Counted from the first letter of the stretch, positions 14,986-23,892 are shown. The stretch is DNA of 45,177 nucleotides from Paracoccaceae bacterium (GCA_902554705.1 CACDPP010000014.1:1-45177), one strand, 5' to 3'. The notes: generated by a model from the sequence alone, not told the origin. Numbers and translations are program-made.

Positions 14986-16025
14986 TCTGCAACCTCTGAA
15001 AGAAAGCAAAGAGTTTTGGAATCAGCATTCATTTTTAAAAGTTTCGCAACTTGGTTGTTCATAGCCGCTGCAACGCCCGCACCACCTGAAGCAGTAGTTT
15101 CTAGATTATAATAGGACATTTTTTCCAAATTACTGATAACTTCATCATCATCTAGGGTTAAAAAAAAGTCTGCATCTCTAGCTAATCCATTTAGAGCTAT
15201 AAATGATGGTTCTTTGCAATCTAAGCGCCCCATTACACTATCTGGCCCTTCTGTTAAAACGGGCTTACCGAGTTCAATGCTTGCTTGTAGAGCTGGTGCA
15301 GCTGAGGGCTCAACAACTGTTATCACTGGAGTATCAACCCAGATTTTTCGAATATGTGCTGCAACGGCTCCTGCCAATCCGCCAACACCGGCTTGTAGAA
15401 AAACATGAGTAGCTTTGGTCTTACACTGGGATATAGCTTCGTCGGCCATTTGTAAGTAACCCTCCATAAGTTTCAGAGGTTTGTCTGTATAATTTTCCCA
15501 TGAGCTGTCAGATAAAAGAATCCAATTATTTTCTTCTGCGGCTTCTAAAGCTGCCAACATCGATGCGGCATAGTCCGAACCTTTTCGGACTGGAACGGCT
15601 CCTTTCTCGCGCAATCTATCAGAAAAGGTTTCTGGTACAGTTTCTGAAATAAACACAACAGCTTTAGCTCCGAAAATTTTTGCTCCTGCCGCAAGGCTTA
15701 AACCATGATTTCCTGCACTTGCTGTTACGTAAGTTTTACCTGCCAAAGTAGTTGAGCAGGGGTTTTCTGTTAAATTCTGGGCATGACTTGCAATTACATA
15801 AGCAGCACCAAGAGCTTTAAATGAACCAAGTCCCATTCTTTCTCTTTCATCTTTCACCCATAGTTTTCCCTGAGGTAAAAAATTTTCTAGTTCCAATAAC
15901 GGTGTTTTGGAAGCGACAGGACATTTTTTTAATAGGCTAGAAACTTTATCAACATCTGTGGATGGAAATGGAGCACTATCTATTATCTTATTTTTTTTTC
16001 TGTGTGCGTTTTCTATTAACCGCAT
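14982..16025 (-). CDS. PLP-dependent lyase, diaminopropionate ammonia-lyase-like (threonine dehydratase fold)
   Basis: A 347-residue fold-type II PLP enzyme that would deaminate or eliminate ammonia from a 2,3-diamino or 3-hydroxy amino acid. The PLP lysine is in GLGSFKALGAAYVIA (about residue 72), preceded by LWVKDERERM. TYVTASAGNHGLSLAAGA is the phosphate-contact loop, and THVFLQAGVGGLAGAVAAHI the glycine-rich cofactor loop. SSWENYTDKP matches the diaminopropionate lyase DTAWEGYTKIP block. ATG 16025 is preferred to an upstream TTG because GGGGGA lies seven bases before it. It heads a translationally coupled set with the M24 hydrolase and racemase-family gene. EutB-type hydroxyectoine enzymes share the fold, so the amino acid substrate remains open. 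Confidence 0.8.
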   Translation of the reverse strand: MRLIENAHRKKNKIIDSAPFPSTDVDKVSSLLKKCPVASKTPLLELENFLPQGKLWVKDERERMGLGSFKALGAAYVIASHAQNLTENPCSTTLAGKTYVTASAGNHGLSLAAGAKIFGAKAVVFISETVPETFSDRLREKGAVPVRKGSDYAASMLAALEAAEENNWILLSDSSWENYTDKPLKLMEGYLQMADEAISQCKTKATHVFLQAGVGGLAGAVAAHIRKIWVDTPVITVVEPSAAPALQASIELGKPVLTEGPDSVMGRLDCKEPSFIALNGLARDADFFLTLDDDEVISNLEKMSYYNLETTASGGAGVAAAMNNQVAKLLKMNADSKTLCFLSEVAE

Positions 16026-16142
16026 TTCATTCCCCCAATGAAAAGTTTCGTGGATTATGTAATCAACCAATACTATTCTATAGCAAAGACGTGTAACAAA
16101 AAACCTTTTAAGTATCTTTAGAAATTAAGTGGATAACAACAT

Positions 16143-17039
16143 ATGAAAATATTATCAGTTGGTGAATGTATGGCGGAGTTTTCACCGGACGAACAGCTTG
16201 GTAAATTTAATCTGGGCTTTGCCGGCGATACTTTCAACACAGCTTGGTATATTGCTAATAATCACTCTGATATAAATTCTGCCTATTTTTCAAAGTTAGG
16301 GGATGATGATTTATCAGACAAAATGCTAAAATTTATGTCAGATAATCGGGTTGATACCACACATGTTAAAAAAGTTTCTGGCTCGACTATAGGTTTATAT
16401 TTGATTTCGCTGGTTAATGGTGAAAGAACTTTTTCTTACTGGCGAAATAACTCAGCTGCAACACTTCTAGGGCAAAACATAAATGATGTTGAACATGCTG
16501 TGAAAAAACAAGATATGATATATTTTTCTGGCATCACCTTAGCTATTTTAGACCCAAGCTCTCGAAATAATCTATTTTCTTGCTTAAAATCAGCGAGGCG
16601 TGCAGGGAAAAAAATTGCATTTGACCCAAATCTTCGACCAAAGCTTTGGAGTGACAAAAAAGAAATGTGCGATGTAATTATGGCTGGAGCAAACTTGAGT
16701 GATATAATTTTGCCTTCATTTGATGATGAAGCAACTTGGTTTTCAGATGCTAATCCAATGGCAACATTGAAACGCTATCAAAAGGTCGGAGCTGAAATAG
16801 TAGTTGTAAAAAACGCTGGAGAACCAGTTTCATTTATTTCAAATCAAGGCATAGGAACTCATCCGGTGCAGTCTATTGGAACAGTTGTCGATAGCACAGC
16901 AGCTGGGGACAGTTTCAATTCTGAAATATTAGTTGGCGTATTACGTAAAATTCCGCTTAGTGAAGCAATTAGTAATGGGGCAAACTTGGCTAAAAAAGTA
17001 ATAATGGGGCATGGCGCGCTAATTAAAAGTGATATTTAG
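16143..17039 (+). CDS. kdgK: PfkB-family sugar kinase, probable 2-dehydro-3-deoxygluconokinase
   Basis: A 298-residue ribokinase-fold kinase, usual length for KDG kinase, which phosphorylates 2-keto-3-deoxygluconate for the Entner-Doudoroff aldolase. Diagnostic stretches are FAGDTFNTAWYIAN (about residue 28), SYWRNNSAATLL (about 99), YFSGITLAIL, FDPNLRPKLW (about 160), VVVKNAGEPV and the catalytic anion-hole motif VVDSTAAGDSFN (about 256) with the base Asp. It is divergent from the PLP lyase operon, with 117 bases between starts. No KDPG aldolase or uronate genes are adjacent, so it may be a stand-alone sugar-acid kinase. No clear terminator follows. Confidence 0.85.
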   Translation: MKILSVGECMAEFSPDEQLGKFNLGFAGDTFNTAWYIANNHSDINSAYFSKLGDDDLSDKMLKFMSDNRVDTTHVKKVSGSTIGLYLISLVNGERTFSYWRNNSAATLLGQNINDVEHAVKKQDMIYFSGITLAILDPSSRNNLFSCLKSARRAGKKIAFDPNLRPKLWSDKKEMCDVIMAGANLSDIILPSFDDEATWFSDANPMATLKRYQKVGAEIVVVKNAGEPVSFISNQGIGTHPVQSIGTVVDSTAAGDSFNSEILVGVLRKIPLSEAISNGANLAKKVIMGHGALIKSDI

Positions 17040-17153
17040 CTTAAGTTTAATTCTTTGATAAAAGTTTATTAAAACCAAATGGATAATGTACTTGATTATA
17101 ATAACATAATAAGATGGAGTATTAGATATTGTTAAGAATTTCTGGGGCTTAGC

Positions 17154-17639
17154 ATGCTTTTAAAATTGACCATCGTTATTTTTTTGGCAAAAAGCTTGGT
17201 TTTTTGGTCTAACTCTGCTTGGGGACAAGATGCCGATACGGATTATGATCCACTTCTCCTTTTTCCAGATAATAATCTTAATTCTGAATTTAACGAAAAT
17301 TTGCCAGCAATAGAGGTGGTAAAGAATTTGGTTCTAAGCGAAATAGATGATTATCCATATATTATCGCAAGATCTAATTTCGTTAATTTTGGAGAATGTA
17401 CTAAAGAATTGAGAAACATGTGGAGCCAGATTGCTGCTGAAGGTGAAATCTTCGCTTACCCATTTTCAACTTCTGAGTTGAGGTTGTATAAAGCAACTCA
17501 TTTAGAAATCCACTATTGTAATAGTAGCGAAATGATAGTTTTTGTTGATGAGAACAAACTGGTGCCACCACTTTGGCAAATGAGTAAGTTGTTGATTGAA
17601 GGTTGGAAAGATGACATTGAGCTAGGTGAGTTGTATTGA
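17154..17639 (+). CDS. Small exported protein of unknown function
   Basis: A 161-residue protein I do not recognise. An amino-terminal hydrophobic segment (LKLTIVIFLAKSLVFW) followed by SAWGQDA suggests a Sec signal peptide cleaved near residue 24. The mature part is acidic, with two cysteines (in FGECTK and IHYCNSS) that could form one disulfide in the periplasm. No known domain or repeat is visible. A second small exported two-cysteine protein follows 28 bases later, so the two may form a transcription unit. GGGG lies about eight bases before the ATG. Confidence 0.65.
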   Translation: MLLKLTIVIFLAKSLVFWSNSAWGQDADTDYDPLLLFPDNNLNSEFNENLPAIEVVKNLVLSEIDDYPYIIARSNFVNFGECTKELRNMWSQIAAEGEIFAYPFSTSELRLYKATHLEIHYCNSSEMIVFVDENKLVPPLWQMSKLLIEGWKDDIELGELY

Positions 17640-17667
17640 TGTTTTTAAATTTTTGTGTGGGTAAATA

Positions 17668-18033
17668 ATGAAGAAAAGTATTATTTTAATAGTTTGTTTA
17701 AGTTTTTTTTCAGGGAGCCTAGTTTCTTCGCAGGAAACAGAACTTAATAGCGAAGAAACTATAGAAAATTGCAAAACACTTGGTTATTTATCGTTTCTTG
17801 CAGTTGAAAAGTTTAAAACCCTTAGGAGTACAGCGTCAGAGGAAATAGAGTTGGATGACGCAAAAGAGCTTCTTGAGCCTGTAGCTCTTCAGGCCTTCAA
17901 AATGAATAATGGTGGGCGTAACCAGGAACAGTTGTTTGACGAATGGAACATGATGTTAACAGATATATTTCTCAATGAGTATTCTGATCCAAAAGTTTAT
18001 GCTAAAACTTATATGGGAGAATGTTTGGGCTAA
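17668..18033 (+). CDS. Small exported protein of unknown function
   Basis: A 121-residue protein with a clear signal peptide (MKKSIILIVCLSFFSGSLVSS, cleavage before QETE). The acidic, mostly helical-looking mature part begins with ENCKTLGYLS and ends YMGECLG, so two mature cysteines, near the start and the end, could be paired in the periplasm. The signal peptide cysteine is in VCLS rather than at a lipobox-like cleavage point, so a lipoprotein is not favoured. No family is recognised. It converges with metG, only 50 bases away. Confidence 0.65.
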   Translation: MKKSIILIVCLSFFSGSLVSSQETELNSEETIENCKTLGYLSFLAVEKFKTLRSTASEEIELDDAKELLEPVALQAFKMNNGGRNQEQLFDEWNMMLTDIFLNEYSDPKVYAKTYMGECLG

Positions 18034-18083
18034 AAATACTTGGCGGTCATTAAATTTTCAAAATAAAAAGCGGCCGAGGAAAC

Positions 18084-19790
18084 TTAATTCCCAGAGAATT
18101 CTTCCTTCCAAGATTCTCTTTGTTCATCAGTGATTTTTATGAACATTACCTCAGGTACTTCAAAAGCTGCATTTTCTGGGATTGAATCAAGTGCTTCACT
18201 TATATTATTTGGCCAATTCTCATTGGAGAGATTTAAAGCTTTAAATATTTTTTCTGCTGCATCTGGAATAAACGGTGCAGATAAAACACCGTATAGTTTT
18301 ATTAAGTTAAAAGATAATCTTATTTGCATCGCAGACGCGTCTGGATCGCTTTTAAATGTTGACCAAGGCTCAGCAGATTGAAGGTATTCATTACCACAAG
18401 CCCAGATTGCTCTAAGTTCGTTTGCTGATTTTCTAATTTCTTTACTTTCCATATAACCTTCATAGTCCGTGACGCGTTTTTCAATCTCATTTACCAAGTT
18501 TATTTCGCTTTGAGACCAAACTCCGCCAGTAGGTATAACTTCTCCAAATTTACTTCTACAAAATTTAGTGACACGGCTGACAAAGTTACCAAGTACGTCA
18601 GCTAAGTCTTTATTCACTGTTTGCTGAAAATTTTCCCAAGTAAATTCTGAATCGGAACTTTCCGGAGCATGGCTCAAAAGCCACCAACGCCAATAGTCCG
18701 GTGGAAGAATTTCAAGGGCTTGATCCATAAAAATGCCGCGATTGCGAGACGTTGAGAACTGCCCACCGTCATAATTCAAATAATTAAAGCTTTTTATGTA
18801 ATCAACTAATTTCCAAGGTTCACCAGATCCGAGGATGGTAGCTGGGAAAGACAAAGTGTGAAATGGAACATTATCTTTACCCATAAATTGAGTATAAATA
18901 ACGTTATCTGCTCCATTGTCGGTCTTCCACCACCGATGCCAGTCTTTTCCCTTTCCAGCATCAAACCATTCTTCAGCACAGGCAATGTACTCTATCGGAG
19001 CATCAAACCACACATAGAATACTTTCCCGTCCATACCTGGCCAATTCTCCTGACCTTTTTTTACAGGAACACCCCAGTTTAAATCTCGTGTTATTCCCCT
19101 ATCTTGCAGACCGCCTCCATCATTGAGCCATTTTTTTGCGATAGAGGTAGTTAGAATAGGCCAGTCAGATTTGCTATCAATCCAGCTTTCTAGTTCTTCT
19201 TTCATTAACGACTGGCGTAGATGAAGATGCTTTGTTTCACGCTCCTCTAAATCTGTTGATCCAGAAATAGTTGATCGAGGATTTATAAGTTCATTCGGTT
19301 GAAGTTGCTTAGTACAGTTATCACATTGATCGCCGCGGGCTTCTTCAAAACCACAATTTGGACATGTGCCCTCAATATATCTATCCGGTAAAAAGCGTTG
19401 ATCTTGGTTTGAAAAAACTTGTTTTTCTGTAATTTCTTTTACCAATCCGCGTTCCGACAATTTCGCTGCAAAGTGTTGAGTTAATTTATGGTTTTGTTGG
19501 CTTGAAGATCTACCAAAATGATCAAAAGAAAGTCGAAAACCTTTGGCTAACTTAGATTGAATGGTGTGCATTTCATCACAGTATTCAGCAATTGGTTTAC
19601 CGGCTTTTTCGGCGGCAAGCTCCGCCGGCGTTCCATGTTCGTCTGTCGCACATAGAAATAGGACTTCATTACCTTTAGCTCTTTGATATCTAGCAAATAA
19701 GTCCGCCGGTAACTGACTGCCAACCAAATTTCCCAGATGTTTAACGCCATTGATATATGGAATTGCTGATGTAATTAAATGGCGTTTCAT
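18084..19790 (-). CDS. metG: Methionine-tRNA ligase
   Basis: A 568-residue class I aminoacyl-tRNA synthetase charging tRNA-Met. The HIGH-like motif is [11 protein letters not shown] (about residues 11-21). A one-zinc knuckle of the form CPNC-x9-CDNC is at about 143-159, the [10 protein letters not shown] block near 266 is present, and the KMSKS-equivalent is GGQFSTSRN (about 345), the degenerate form I associate with this bacterial subgroup. An all-helical anticodon domain follows and the protein ends without the dimerising tRNA-binding extension of long MetRS forms, usual for alphaproteobacteria. It lies 84 bases downstream of an MFS gene on the same strand. No strong Shine-Dalgarno precedes the ATG. 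Confidence 0.95.
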   Translation of the reverse strand: MKRHLITSAIPYINGVKHLGNLVGSQLPADLFARYQRAKGNEVLFLCATDEHGTPAELAAEKAGKPIAEYCDEMHTIQSKLAKGFRLSFDHFGRSSSQQNHKLTQHFAAKLSERGLVKEITEKQVFSNQDQRFLPDRYIEGTCPNCGFEEARGDQCDNCTKQLQPNELINPRSTISGSTDLEERETKHLHLRQSLMKEELESWIDSKSDWPILTTSIAKKWLNDGGGLQDRGITRDLNWGVPVKKGQENWPGMDGKVFYVWFDAPIEYIACAEEWFDAGKGKDWHRWWKTDNGADNVIYTQFMGKDNVPFHTLSFPATILGSGEPWKLVDYIKSFNYLNYDGGQFSTSRNRGIFMDQALEILPPDYWRWWLLSHAPESSDSEFTWENFQQTVNKDLADVLGNFVSRVTKFCRSKFGEVIPTGGVWSQSEINLVNEIEKRVTDYEGYMESKEIRKSANELRAIWACGNEYLQSAEPWSTFKSDPDASAMQIRLSFNLIKLYGVLSAPFIPDAAEKIFKALNLSNENWPNNISEALDSIPENAAFEVPEVMFIKITDEQRESWKEEFSGN

Positions 19791-19874
19791 ATAAATAAGT
19801 AAGCTTCTAAGTTTTCTTATCGTTTTTTACATAGACTATTAAATTCTTGGGTGAAAGACTTTAAGGCAAATCTC

Positions 19875-21104
19875 TTAATCATTTTCTTTGTCTCTAAGAC
19901 GCTTTAATAAGCGGCCAATTAAAAATGAAGTTCTTGGCATATAAACGTAAGGGGTTCGTTCCGACACCGTTGGCCGCACCCTCATTCTCGCCACACCAAA
20001 AACAACAAGTAACAAATGAGCAAAAGCAATAAGTATAAACATTGCGTTTGGACCAAAACTTTCCATCAGAAAAGAAGCGAACAAAGGAGCAGCAATCGCT
20101 CCAATTGCATAGTAAAATAATAAAGATGCAGATAGCTCAACTCTTTCATTTAAAGATGCAAAATCGTGAGCGTGTGCTGCTGCAACTGAATAAATGGGAA
20201 AAGTGGTGAAGCCAAATCCAAAAGCTATCAAAAATATGCCTAACGTACTGTTATCAGACATTGATGTTGAAATCATTGAGGAAACGATAGCAGCTACTGA
20301 TAACCAAATTAAAACCCAACGTCGATCATATTTATCTGCTAGCCATCCTACTGGATACTGAGCCAGCGCACCTCCAAAAACAAAAGCTGACAAAAAGTAA
20401 GCAATCTGTTCAACTTGTAGACCAACCTCCGCTCCAAAAATTGGACCGACCATACGGAAGGTGGCTCCTGAAACAGCTGCAACTACCACTCCAGCTACAG
20501 CAAGTGGCGATCTGTAAAGAGCCAACTTAGGGCGCAGTCTTGGAGCTGTAGGGGTTTCGGGCTGTTTTATCTTAGTTAATGTGAGAGGTAATAAAGAGGC
20601 GCAACAAACTAAAGCTAAAATATTATAGGATACATAATCGGCGGGCTCTAAGAAGCCGATTAAAAGTTGTGCGATCAAAGCGGCTAAATTATCTACAATC
20701 CTGTAGGTTCCCATAGCCCGGCCACGTGTTTCATTTGTGACTTTAGCCTGAAGCCAACTTTCTAAAACTGTGTAACAACCTGCTATGCACAAGCCAGAGG
20801 CTATTCTCATAAGAGCCCATGCATAAGGGTTTATTATTAGCATATGAGCGATAAGTCCAATAGCACCGGCTGCTGCAAAAGCAGCAAACGCTCGTGAATG
20901 CCCAACCGCACCCATAATTCTTGGTGCATACCAGCAGCCAATAAAAAACCCAAAAAAGTGAGCTGAACCCAACATTCCAATCTCAGTATTTGAAAAGTTT
21001 AGAGCAAATCCGGATAGAGCATCTAGTGGTCCCACACCGCCTGTAGATATTTGTAACAAAATCACAGATAGAAAAAGAGCTGCAAACGAAATCATTAATC
21101 TCAT
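19875..21104 (-). CDS. Major facilitator superfamily transporter (YcaD-like)
   Basis: A 409-residue inner-membrane protein with about 12 hydrophobic helices. Family features include an early GMLGSAHFFGFFIGCWYAPR (about residues 43-62), RAMGTYRIVDNLAALIAQLL in the middle of the first half, and the inter-helix YPVGWLADKYDRRWVL (about 251) repeating the MFS loop motif in the second half. A basic carboxy tail (RLLKRLRDKEND) lies in the cytoplasm. It resembles the YcaD/DUF-type MFS exporters common in Rhodobacterales; substrate unknown. The gene lies 74 bases downstream of the ImuA-like gene and 84 upstream of metG, and could be partly cotranscribed with either. The ATG lacks a good ribosome site. 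Confidence 0.85.
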   Translation of the reverse strand: MRLMISFAALFLSVILLQISTGGVGPLDALSGFALNFSNTEIGMLGSAHFFGFFIGCWYAPRIMGAVGHSRAFAAFAAAGAIGLIAHMLIINPYAWALMRIASGLCIAGCYTVLESWLQAKVTNETRGRAMGTYRIVDNLAALIAQLLIGFLEPADYVSYNILALVCCASLLPLTLTKIKQPETPTAPRLRPKLALYRSPLAVAGVVVAAVSGATFRMVGPIFGAEVGLQVEQIAYFLSAFVFGGALAQYPVGWLADKYDRRWVLIWLSVAAIVSSMISTSMSDNSTLGIFLIAFGFGFTTFPIYSVAAAHAHDFASLNERVELSASLLFYYAIGAIAAPLFASFLMESFGPNAMFILIAFAHLLLVVFGVARMRVRPTVSERTPYVYMPRTSFLIGRLLKRLRDKEND

Positions 21105-21178
21105 AGGGTTTTGCTAAATTAATTTAATTTTAAATTAGTCACAAATTCGACAGTTCGAGTCGTGTTTTGTCAATTCAA

Positions 21179-21772
21179 TCAAATTTTTTGGAACCCTGTT
21201 TTGTGATGATGAGATACTGACCAAAATTTAGGTGGAGCCATACGAGCTCTCAAACGTTCTAATCGCCATTTGCGGTTTAAGTTAATATCGTCATGTATTG
21301 GAGCCATATGCCAGCGGGTTTCCACGCCCTGGACACCCTCATATTCTTCTGATGTTAAAAGGACTACCATTACATTTTCTTTTGTTTTCCCACCAGCCAA
21401 GTTTATGCGCCGAATTGGTGTTAAACCTGGATTGAATGAGGAAATATTTACTATAATTAAAGGACAAGCTGCATAGCGCATTGCTTCTTCTGTGCACCAC
21501 AAAATGTCTTCTTTACGACGTATGTTGGCAAATAAGAATTTTGCTGGATTCACATATGGGTAAATACCATCAGGATTCAAAGTTTTTTGATTATGCGCTT
21601 CGTCTATCCAAAGTATTACTCCCTTTACTTTTTGCGCCACCCATAAGGCAAAAACTATTTTAGATGGACCTTTGCATTCATGAACACGGTTCCAAGCTAA
21701 AGATGCCTGTGGTAACAGTTTTATACTGCTATCGTGATGGGTTTCATTATATATCAGACGACTCAAGTTCAT
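21179..21772 (-). CDS. ImuA-like (RecA-fold-derived) SOS protein, orphan
   Basis: A 197-residue protein resembling the ImuA/SulA-like proteins of alphaproteobacterial mutasome cassettes. The visible pattern is an early LAWNRVHECKGPSKIVFAL (about residues 27-45), ILWIDEAH, NPDGIYPYVNPAKFLFA, EDILWCTEEAMR (about 90-101), LTPIRRINLAGG, GVETRWHMAPIHD and an Arg-rich end RWRLERLRARMAPPKFWSV-like. I chose ATG 21772 because residues further upstream in the frame are low-complexity and overlap the divergent aldo/keto reductase gene. A GTTC-N7-GTTC LexA box lies 18 bases before this start. In related genomes such genes commonly sit with imuB and dnaE2, which are not here. No Shine-Dalgarno is evident. 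Confidence 0.72.
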   Translation of the reverse strand: MNLSRLIYNETHHDSSIKLLPQASLAWNRVHECKGPSKIVFALWVAQKVKGVILWIDEAHNQKTLNPDGIYPYVNPAKFLFANIRRKEDILWCTEEAMRYAACPLIIVNISSFNPGLTPIRRINLAGGKTKENVMVVLLTSEEYEGVQGVETRWHMAPIHDDINLNRKWRLERLRARMAPPKFWSVSHHHKTGFQKI

Positions 21773-21789
21773 AATTTTTAAATTAATAT

Positions 21790-21804
21790 GTTCTTGTTTT
21801 GTTC
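21790..21804. promoter_or_regulatory. LexA (SOS) box, alphaproteobacterial direct-repeat type
   Basis: GTTC at 21790-21793 and GTTC at 21801-21804 are separated by exactly seven bases, which is the established alphaproteobacterial LexA operator GTTC-N7-GTTC. It lies 18 bases upstream of the ImuA-like ATG and about 80 upstream of the divergent reductase gene, so repression of the former is most likely. An exact match in front of a gene whose family is SOS-regulated is good mutual support. Confidence 0.8.
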
Positions 21805-21885
21805 TCAATAGAATTATTTGTAATTTTAAGCTTTTCAACGCTGTTCTACAGAGTGTACACCTTTTAGGGGTAAAAGGATTTAATA

Positions 21886-22932
21886 ATGAAAAAGAAACCT
21901 TTAGGGCGAACTGGAATTTTAGTTTCAGAATTATGCTTAGGTACAATGACCTTTGGAACTCAAACGAATGAAATTGATGCCCATAAACAATTAGATTTGG
22001 CCCTCGAGTCGGGAATAAATTTTGTAGATACAGCTGAAATGTACCCTGTAAATCCAATTTCTAAGGAAACAATTGGTAAAACTGAAAAGTTTATTGGCAA
22101 ATGGAATAATTTGAACGCCAGTCGACGTTCTGATTACATTCTTGCTACAAAACATTCGGGAGAAGGTTTGAAACATGTCAGAGATGGTGCCCCAATCTCA
22201 GGGGATACTATTGAAAAAACGATTGAAGATAGCCTCAAGAGATTAAAAACAGATTATATAGATCTTTATCAATTTCATTGGCCAAATCGCGGGTCATATA
22301 TGTTTAGAAAAAATTGGGATTATGACCCAAGTTCCCAAAATAAACAAAAAACAATTGATAATATGCTGGAGTGTTTGAAAGCGCTAGAAGTTCAGGTGCA
22401 AAAGGGTAATATTAGGTACTTTGGTTTATCTAATGAAAGCGCTTGGGGAACTGCCCAATGGTTGCGACTATCAGAAGTCAACTCTTTACCACGTGTGCAG
22501 ACGATTCAGAACGAGTACTCTTTGCTTTGTAGACTGTACGATACAGATTTGGCAGAATTGAGTTTAAATGAAGACGTTGGCTTGCTCGCATTTTCGGCAC
22601 TTGCCACTGGTTTGCTTACAGGTAAGTATCAAAATAACAAAGTTCCATTAAACTCACGCAAATCTATTTCCCCTGAGCTTGGCGGTCGGGTAACAGATAG
22701 AGTTTGGTTAGCAGTGGATAAATATATGGAGATAAGTGCTAAATATCAAATTGATCCTATTCACTTATCCATTGCCTGGTGCTCAAGCCGCCCTTTTATG
22801 TGCTCTACAATAATAGGGGCTACTAATGTAAATCAACTATCGCATATACTTGAGTCGCAATATGCTGAAATTTCAGAAGAGTGCTTAATTGATATAGATA
22901 ATGCACACAAAGAAGTGCCAATGCCATTTTAG
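21886..22932 (+). CDS. Aldo/keto reductase, Tas-like
   Basis: A 348-residue NADPH-dependent oxidoreductase of the aldo/keto reductase superfamily, close to E. coli Tas in length and layout. It opens KKPLGRTGILVSELCLGTMT. The catalytic tetrad can be placed: Asp and Tyr in FVDTAEMY (about residues 46-53), Lys in LATKHSG (about 87) and His in LYQFHWPNR (about 126). The Tas-type insertion between FHWPNR and the next strand and the cofactor-site ending IIGATNVNQL are present. Physiological substrate is unknown. It is divergent from the SOS-box-controlled gene, and an EamA transporter gene follows 36 bases later. Confidence 0.88.
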   Translation: MKKKPLGRTGILVSELCLGTMTFGTQTNEIDAHKQLDLALESGINFVDTAEMYPVNPISKETIGKTEKFIGKWNNLNASRRSDYILATKHSGEGLKHVRDGAPISGDTIEKTIEDSLKRLKTDYIDLYQFHWPNRGSYMFRKNWDYDPSSQNKQKTIDNMLECLKALEVQVQKGNIRYFGLSNESAWGTAQWLRLSEVNSLPRVQTIQNEYSLLCRLYDTDLAELSLNEDVGLLAFSALATGLLTGKYQNNKVPLNSRKSISPELGGRVTDRVWLAVDKYMEISAKYQIDPIHLSIAWCSSRPFMCSTIIGATNVNQLSHILESQYAEISEECLIDIDNAHKEVPMPF

Positions 22933-22968
22933 TTGAGTTAGATTACACAATGTTGTTCGAGCGTTTTT

Positions 22969-23892
22969 ATGATAAATGAAATTATGGCGCCAGATTTGTG
23001 GATAATAGCAACACTTTGTGCGGCAACTTTTCAAACGATAAGATTTACGCTCCAAAAAATCTTAGCTGATGGAAATCTCTCTCCATTAGGCGCAACTTAT
23101 TCTCGGTTTATATTTGCGGCGCCTTTGATTTTGTTATTTAGTATGTTTTTTATAGCCGCAACAGATGTCTCTCTTCCAAATCTAGAAAGCCAGTTTTTGT
23201 TATTCGCTATAAGTGGGGGGCTTGCGCAGATACTGGCAACTGTCTGTGTCATACTGGTATTTAAATCTAGAAATTTTGCAGTGGGCATTACACTCAAAAA
23301 GACAGAGGTGATACTTACGGCATTTGTAGGGCTGATATTAATTGGTGAGGGCGTTTCTACAGTTTCGATGTCTTTAATATGTTTAGGTGGCCTAGGAGTT
23401 TTTTTTCTGAGCAAAAAGGTCTCGGCAGTAGGTCGATTTAACTTAAACCTGTTAAATAAATCGGCTGGTTATGGTTTATTATCAGGCCTACTTTTTGCAA
23501 TATCTGCTGTTTGTTACAGAAGTGCTACCTTGAGCGTGGTTTCTGATCTAGTCTATCTTCGCTCTGGCTTTACATTGTTGATTGTTATTTTATCGCAAAG
23601 CTTTTTAATGACTATTTGGTTAGCCCTATTTGAACCAGGACAAATAAAGTTAGTTTGGCTTGAGCGCAAAAAAGGCTTTTGGGTGGGGGCAACAAGCCTT
23701 GGTGGATCATTTTGCTGGTTTACGGCCTTTACGCTTCAAAACGCTGCTTATGTAAAAGCCATAGGCCAAATAGAGTTAATTTTTAGTCTATTAATAACCA
23801 CTCTGTTTTTCAAAGAACGAATTCTTAATAGAGAGATTTTAGGTATGTTATTAATTGGGATCAGTGCACTAGGCTTAATTTTAGTGGTTTAA
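22969..23892 (+). CDS. EamA-family (DMT superfamily) transporter
   Basis: A 307-residue inner-membrane protein with about ten helices arranged as two EamA repeats: the first from IIATLCAATFQTIRFTL to GVFFLSKK (about residues 11-148), the second from GYGLLSGLLFAISAVCYR to the end, each closing with a glycine-rich helix (LMISALGLILVV-like). Such proteins usually export amino acids, metabolites or drugs. Ligand is unknown. The start is uncertain: neither ATG 22969 nor the in-frame ATG 22984 has a clear ribosome site. Its stop codon directly abuts the stop codon of the convergent Nudix gene, with no base between. Confidence 0.85.
   Translation: MINEIMAPDLWIIATLCAATFQTIRFTLQKILADGNLSPLGATYSRFIFAAPLILLFSMFFIAATDVSLPNLESQFLLFAISGGLAQILATVCVILVFKSRNFAVGITLKKTEVILTAFVGLILIGEGVSTVSMSLICLGGLGVFFLSKKVSAVGRFNLNLLNKSAGYGLLSGLLFAISAVCYRSATLSVVSDLVYLRSGFTLLIVILSQSFLMTIWLALFEPGQIKLVWLERKKGFWVGATSLGGSFCWFTAFTLQNAAYVKAIGQIELIFSLLITTLFFKERILNREILGMLLIGISALGLILVV

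Noticed and set aside
14982-16025. Naming the PLP gene eutB and the cluster an ectoine-degradation operon
   Set aside because: The PLP enzyme matches diaminopropionate lyase blocks better than EutB, and EutC, the deacetylase and ectoine transporters are missing.
18034-18083. Possible bidirectional terminator between the small exported protein gene and metG
   Set aside because: Complementary pieces CTTGGC and GCCGAG are 33 bases apart with a wobble pair and no T tract, so the structure is weak.
21115-21175. GTTCGAGTC near 21150, resembling a tRNA T-loop or attachment-site remnant
   Set aside because: Only four base pairs form around the loop, no acceptor or anticodon arms can be drawn, and no integrase gene is near.
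21773-22057. Amino-terminal 95-residue extension of the ImuA-like reading frame
   Set aside because: It overlaps the divergent aldo/keto reductase start, is Leu/Phe-rich with no family match, and passes through the LexA box. The homologous part begins near ATG 21772.
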